Shown here: positions 61,401 to 64,000 of the stretch, piece by piece
How the letters are laid out: the number at the start of each line of letters is the position of its first letter
How positions within the stretch are numbered: position 1 is the first letter of the stretch
The notes under the pieces: generated by a model
The model's database searches: none
Told to the model about the DNA's origin: nothing
What the model saw: the letters and a program-made list of their open reading frames with translations, nothing else
Origin: Membranipora membranacea
Lineage: Eukaryota > Bryozoa > Gymnolaemata > Cheilostomatida > Membraniporidae
Direction of reading: 5' to 3'
Assembly: GCA_914767715.1 (NCBI GenBank)
Contig: OU612075.1
Coordinates: forward strand, 3,162,001-3,226,000
DNA length: 64,000 bases
Program-made: the position numbers and the translations under genes

Positions 61401-63505
61401 TGATCTTTGGATATAAAAACAAAAAAGTGGAATCGAGAGTGACTTTTAAACATTATGATAGAAAATGAGTGGACACTTCGATCGGAGTTCGGTTCGAGTG
61501 GATGGTGGTATGGTCTGCACACCTTTTAGGATAATGACTGAAAATAAAGTAGTATCAAAGATGATAAATACTTCATTGGTAAAATGATATGAATGGCTCT
61601 GACTAGTAAATGAATACACAAAAGGTTAACAATGTGCGACATTAAACATGCTCTTCATATTTCAGATTTCCTGTTCATGGAGGGATACGCAGCAGTATTT
61701 AAGATAGCACTAGCTCTACTCTCTGTGTTTGAGGAGGATATTATCGCCAGTGAGAGTTTTGAGTCAGCTACTAATATACTGAAGATTGCACTCCCTGATA
61801 TGAGCGCTGAACAGACAGAACTGGTGTTCAACAAGGTCAGAGAGTCAGCTAAATATATCCACTGGATAGACAGTTGACTTTGCGCAAACAAAACTTTGAT
61901 ATCTGATTCTCTGTCAGAAAAGGCATTCAAATGTCATGAGGGAGGCATTTCTTTTAGGACTTCAACGGCAAATCTATGTGATATTGTATAGTGATACCTT
62001 CGGTAGGGAGGTGCCTTATGGCAAACTACCAGGGGCGAGATGTTCGTCTGCATGTACCTCGTATAGTTTTGCAAATCTTGTGTTAAGTATTAGCACGAAA
62101 CTCTGGGAACTTGTATTTGGCAAAATAGTGATATCCCACTGTACATATTAGGCATGAATTGTGTGACTAAGCTCACTATTCTTCACTTTGTTTTGGGAGA
62201 AAAGATGTCATTTGTGTTGTAACCAAAATAAAAAGCAGAAAATTCTGATATTTATATTTTACTATCATTTGTATTTTACAGGCAAACTCACTTGACTTAG
62301 CCAATGACCTCTACACATACCAAATAGAGTATCATGTAATGGAGGAAGATGTCATGGACGGAGGAGATAATGGGACAGACATGTCACTAAATAAGCTCGA
62401 GCACGCTAATCAGAAACTGAAGGAGCAAAACGCATCGCTAGCTGACAAACTTAACACAAGTTCTCACAAACTACACAATCGAGTAAGTATTATCATTAAT
62501 AGACAGTTTTCTTAGCCTGCATTTAAGCCTAGTTCTAGTGATATTGATTTTCATGTAATAAACTTATTTTTCATGTGGCAGAAGTACAAACTGAAAGTAT
62601 TCCGTTGATATGCCTGTTTACTTTAATAGATTGGATCTTTCATTCAGGGCCATGCCCATGACAGGAACTTGTCAGTAAATGTATGTTATTTAACCCCGAC
62701 CAATCGAGTACCTACTCAACTGCTGCCAACTCATTTTCACTACTGTGGTAAATTTAATCTTGGCAGCAATTTTCAAGCTTGATGGCAGTGCTGTGAAACA
62801 CACATCTCTGTTCGTAGCCTCAATTTATTCCGTATGCAGCCTCTTTTTCAGGAATAAATTTTCTTTCCTACCTAAGGGGGTTTCAAGTTTGAATTGAAAT
62901 AACCTTTTCCATCTGTGACATAAAGTCGCATTCATTTCACTTCTATATTGATTGGTATGTCTTACTCCTCTATGGCGTCTACGTCCTTCACCATTGCATC
63001 TCTCCTTTTGGATTAAAGGCTGACCAACCAAAGAGGCCAATGTTTCAATTTTAAGATCCCATTGCCTCATTACCATTTACCACTCAATAACTGCCATTTT
63101 GTTGTTTTGATATTACCGTTTAAAAAAAAATTCATGAATCAAGTTGACCATATTCAATTCTCAGTAAATTGTGATCAATTCGACTTATTAATTGAATCGT
63201 TTATCTTATATCTTATAATGTTTGTTTAGGAGACAATGATAGATGCACTTCAGCAGTCGCATGCTAAGCTGAGTAAGCAGGTGCGTACATTGGAGCAGGA
63301 GAGGCAGCACCACCTGACTATTATAGAGAGACTGAAGGAGTACGCACCTCAGCATGTACTCAGAGTACTCGAAGCTGAACAGAAGATCATATCACAACTA
63401 TCTACAGACAGCGCCATAAGTATGAGCGGCGGTGACACGCTGCCGTCTGACAATACCACAACGTCGCTGAAAAATACTAAAAGTAACGGCGTGGTGATGT
63501 CGTAG
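37405..63505 (+). CDS. TBC1D4: TBC1D1/TBC1D4 (AS160)-type Rab GTPase-activating protein, 26 coding exons, 1271 aa
   Basis: Exons: 37405-37429, 37750-37929, 40762-41051, 42117-42221, 46676-46780, 48091-48328, 48656-48816, 49773-49862, 50798-50893, 51969-52113, 52777-52976, 54586-54672, 54821-54856, 55039-55101, 55399-55558, 55969-56095, 56554-56740, 57123-57249, 57770-57940, 59226-59396, 59870-60021, 60388-60512, 61035-61162, 61666-61835, 62282-62482, 63230-63505. All are GT-AG and in phase (3816 nt). Order: PTB1 (about 58-200), PTB2 (about 201-475, split by an insert), Akt-type site T649, calmodulin-binding-like segment (about 735-765), TBC domain (about 860-1110) with Arg finger R923 and Gln finger Q960, and a C-terminal coiled coil. 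The length is close to vertebrate TBC1D4 (about 1300) and TBC1D1 (about 1170). In vertebrates these proteins inactivate Rab8/10/14-type GTPases to hold GLUT4 vesicles until insulin or AMPK signalling. The symbol denotes the TBC1D1/TBC1D4 family; the gene may be the undivided ancestral form. Confidence 0.92.
37920..38060. repeat. 18-20-bp tandem repeat spanning the exon 2 splice donor, 6 GGTAAG copies
   Basis: Exact 18-bp units ACATATATCGGTAAGTTA start at 37920 and 37938. A third starts at 37956 and changes to GGTAAGCTC. Three more diverged units follow (to about 38060). The first unit straddles the coding end of exon 2 and its donor (37929|37930). The unit length is 18, so each extra unit would add the codons for G-K-L-T-Y-I in frame with no stop in the first two units. 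Confidence 0.88.
41174..41230. mobile_element. Half copy of the AAGTTTAATCCA fold-back family
   Basis: The sequence AAGTTTAATCCACTTTGCCT followed by GCACAGC matches the outer arm of the elements at 31390, 58517 and 60040. The second arm is missing. It lies in intron 3 of the TBC1D1/4 gene. Confidence 0.4.
41256..41440. mobile_element. Fold-back MITE family 2, degraded copy
   Basis: The element begins GCTTAAACTTTGACAAGATG with GGTAGTGGCATTCCA and ends near CAAAGTTTAATCTCTTAAAC. The arms are imperfectly complementary, and internal CACCCCAAACACATGGGG words add a second hairpin. It resembles the better-preserved copy at 46428-46552. Confidence 0.5.
43110..46675. other. Long intron 4 of the TBC1D1/4 gene (42222-46675), mostly unassigned
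   Basis: Besides the family 2 fold-back at 46428, the minus strand near 44230-44260 encodes the words [11 protein letters not shown], which resemble the end of the RNase H part of Ty3/gypsy-type pol proteins. The surrounding frame does not continue the resemblance, so at most a short decayed fragment is present. The remainder shows no exon-like structure. Confidence 0.35.
46428..46552. mobile_element. Fold-back MITE family 2, best-preserved copy (125 bp)
   Basis: The left arm from 46428 (GCTTAAACTGTGTCGGGATA, then GCTGGCAGTAGCATTTCATT) pairs with the right arm ending at 46552 (AGCTATCCCGGCACAGTTTA then AGAGC). About 55 bp pair with a handful of mismatches around a short CACCCACCTTGTT centre. 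The RNA or single strand would form one long hairpin. Related copies are at 41256 and 47742. Confidence 0.8.
47742..47805. mobile_element. Fold-back MITE family 2, single-arm fragment
   Basis: The words AAGTGCTCAAACTTTGCTCG and GCTGGTAGTAGTGTTCCGTT and TCAACAACCCTCCTC match one arm of the 46428 element. The other arm is absent. Confidence 0.45.
51547..51605. repeat. Perfect 59-bp palindrome, 29-bp arms, 1-nt centre
   Basis: The left arm (51547-51575) starts AATAAGTCAATCAATG and ends GGTACAAT. The right arm (51577-51605) is its exact reverse complement, with a single A at 51576 between them. It lies in intron 9 of the TBC1D1/4 gene. No target-site duplication or similar copy is seen elsewhere in the window. 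Such short-spacer palindromes are normally unstable during replication. Confidence 0.92.
52683..52714. repeat. TTAG tetranucleotide repeat
   Basis: About seven GTTA/TTAG units lie in intron 10 of the TBC1D1/4 gene. It is a simple microsatellite. Confidence 0.8.
53362..53383. repeat. AT dinucleotide microsatellite
   Basis: About eleven AT units in intron 11 of the TBC1D1/4 gene. Confidence 0.8.
53771..53846. repeat. 19-bp tandem repeat, four units
   Basis: The unit TCACATGACACTAAGAGGG starts at 53771, 53790, 53809 and 53828, nearly identical in each. It contains TCACATGA, an E-box-like CACATG word. It lies in intron 11 of the TBC1D1/4 gene. Confidence 0.85.
54821..54856 (+). other. TBC1D1/4 exon 13, candidate 36-nt microexon
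   Basis: A good acceptor (CCGCTCTTCTCACCAG) and donor (TTG|GTAAGT) bracket 36 nt encoding [12 protein letters not shown]. Its length is a multiple of three, so it may be included or skipped without changing the frame. I cannot tell from sequence which is used. Confidence 0.5.
55180..55295. repeat. ACTGTATTT(GC/AC) short tandem repeat
   Basis: About eight units of roughly 12 bp containing CACTGTATTTA or CACTGTACTT lie in intron 14 of the TBC1D1/4 gene. Confidence 0.7.
55399..55558 (+). other. TBC1D1/4 exon 15: conserved Akt-type site (T649)
   Basis: Residues 608-660 contain [14 protein letters not shown]644, R646 and T649 form R-x-R-x-x-T, and the R-A-H-T core equals that around Thr642 of mammalian AS160 and is close to R-A-N-T around Thr596 of TBC1D1. 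Phosphorylation of these sites recruits 14-3-3 and relieves the GAP effect in mammals. Conservation of the site here suggests insulin/Akt control of the protein, by inference. Confidence 0.82.
56554..57249 (+). other. TBC1D1/4 exons 17-18: calmodulin-binding-like segment and helix
   Basis: Residues 703-807. [20 protein letters not shown] resembles the SWRQ-IFLRVA segment that is the mapped calmodulin-binding region of AS160: basic and hydrophobic residues in alternation with a Trp. Exon 18 follows with [20 protein letters not shown] and [10 protein letters not shown], the helix that leads into the TBC domain in this family. Confidence 0.75.
58517..58686. mobile_element. Fold-back element of the AAGTTTAATCCA family, 170 bp
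   Basis: The left arm TCTAGAATAAGTTTGATCCA GTTTG at 58517 is nearly the reverse complement of CAAACTGGGATCAAACTTAA TCTAG ending at 58686. The interior is about 115 bp with no coding potential. It lies in intron 19 of the TBC1D1/4 gene. Confidence 0.6.
60040..60097. mobile_element. Short fold-back element just after exon 21
   Basis: Arms GACCATGTTTAATCCAGTTG (60040-60059) and CAACTGGATTAAACTTGGTC (60078-60097) are complementary at 19 of 20 positions around an 18-nt loop holding CCTGCATTCGGAGC. It starts 18 nt after the exon 21 donor (60021), so its hairpin could fold close to the 5' splice site. Confidence 0.7.
60838..60990. mobile_element. Fold-back element family 3
   Basis: CCTGGACTGTCTTGACAATC then TTTGTTGG at 60841 pairs with GGGAACAAAGCTTGTCAAGA then CAGCCAAGC ending near 60988. 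The interior contains CTTCTTCCCCCCCCCATC. It ends about 45 nt before exon 23. Confidence 0.55.
62282..63505 (+). other. TBC1D1/4 exons 25-26: C-terminal helix and coiled coil
   Basis: Residues 1114-1271. Exon 25 contains [18 protein letters not shown], matching the family's YEVEYHVLQ motif just after the TBC domain, and [20 protein letters not shown]. Exon 26 continues the coiled coil with [20 protein letters not shown], then a short polar tail. The stop is TAG at 63503-63505. Confidence 0.88.
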
Positions 63506-64000
63506 TTTTATGTGGCTAAGCCGATGAAGATACAATGGTGCTTGTTGATATGTAGCTCAATGACAAAGTTAACTATACAAAGTGAACTACATAGTACACT
63601 CAGTCAGTCAGAGAGAAGGCTTATATGTGGCAGAATATTAGCGAAGGATGTGACACTTGACACTTGTCATGTGTCGCTTGTAATACGACACCTGTCATGT
63701 GACACTTGTCATGTGAAATGTCACCTGTGTCAATTATCAGACAATAGTTGGTTTAAGACTCAACTAGAAGAACTTAGTCACAGTGGATACAGTTGTTCTA
63801 GTTCATTCTGCTGATAGTACAAGAGGTCTGTAGTATGATAGATGCTTCTTACATGATAATAATTGTATTCCTTGTTCTGCTTCCAGTAACAGACATCTTT
63901 CTAAATGTCTCCACCTATTGAAACAAAGTTTTGCTAAAGGTTTTTGTTTCTAGATTTCTCTTTCTTTGTGGTGAGAGGTTTTGAATTTCTCCCAATTATT
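63506..64000 (+). other. 3' UTR/flank of the TBC1D1/4 gene with a GACACTTGTCATGT repeat
   Basis: From 63650 to 63735 there are about five imperfect units with GACACTTGTCATGT or GACACCTGTCATGT, partly self-complementary (GACA and TGTC). No AATAAA poly(A) signal is seen up to 64000, so the transcript may extend beyond the window or use a variant signal. Confidence 0.5.

Larger units (their letters stand above)
57770..61835 (+). other. TBC1D1/4 exons 19-24: Rab-GAP TBC domain
   Basis: Residues 808-1113. The domain begins with [20 protein letters not shown]. Catalytic motifs are intact: [12 protein letters not shown] with Arg finger R923, and [20 protein letters not shown] with Gln finger Q960. 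Later motifs [35 protein letters not shown] and [20 protein letters not shown] match the family throughout. Nothing is missing, so it should be an active dual-finger GAP. Probable substrates are Rab8/10-like GTPases, by analogy only. Confidence 0.93.

Overview
The window is nuclear DNA from an animal, most likely an invertebrate. It is AT-rich, with many GT-AG introns of about 0.2 to 4.5 kb, and holds MITEs, fold-back elements, tRNA-like SINE remnants and minisatellites. I cannot name the species or phylum. All exon structures come from reading splice sites, phase continuity and protein similarity by eye; there is no transcript evidence.

Layout. (1) 1-1485: a tandem repeat derived from the 5' end of U2 snRNA, interrupted by a MITE with perfect terminal inverted repeats, followed by the 3' flank of gene A. 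(2) 1486-18597, minus strand: gene A, 29 exons that join in phase into about 1593 residues. It is a large, partly coiled-coil, partly disordered protein that I do not recognise. (3) 18598-20430: divergent intergenic spacer. (4) about 20430-35000, plus strand: an inverted, diverged duplicate of most of gene A (gene B). Twenty exons (10-29) stay open and in phase and encode about 1036 residues, but the first five exons and exons 7-8 are missing. (5) 34548-37299: intergenic, with CCAAT-like and NRF1-like motifs. (6) 37300-63505, plus strand: a TBC1D1/TBC1D4 (AS160)-type Rab GTPase-activating protein. Its 26 coding exons give 1271 residues: PTB1, PTB2 with a basic Ser-rich insert, an Akt-type R-x-R-x-x-T site matching AS160 Thr642, a calmodulin-binding-like segment, a complete TBC domain with Arg and Gln fingers, and a C-terminal coiled coil. 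(7) 63506-64000: 3' UTR and flank.

The most unusual signal is that two separate exon-intron junctions (gene A exon 8 and TBC1D1/4 exon 2) have each seeded a minisatellite whose unit contains the 5' splice site. This leaves about 19 and 6 tandem donor sites respectively. In the TBC1D1/4 case the unit is 18 bp, so use of a downstream donor would add six-residue repeats in frame at the start of PTB1. Also notable are the head-to-head paralogues, with an exon in gene B apparently read in a shifted frame that yields a hydrophobic stretch, and a perfect 59-bp palindrome with a 1-nt centre. I see no functional link between genes A/B and the TBC1D1/4 gene.
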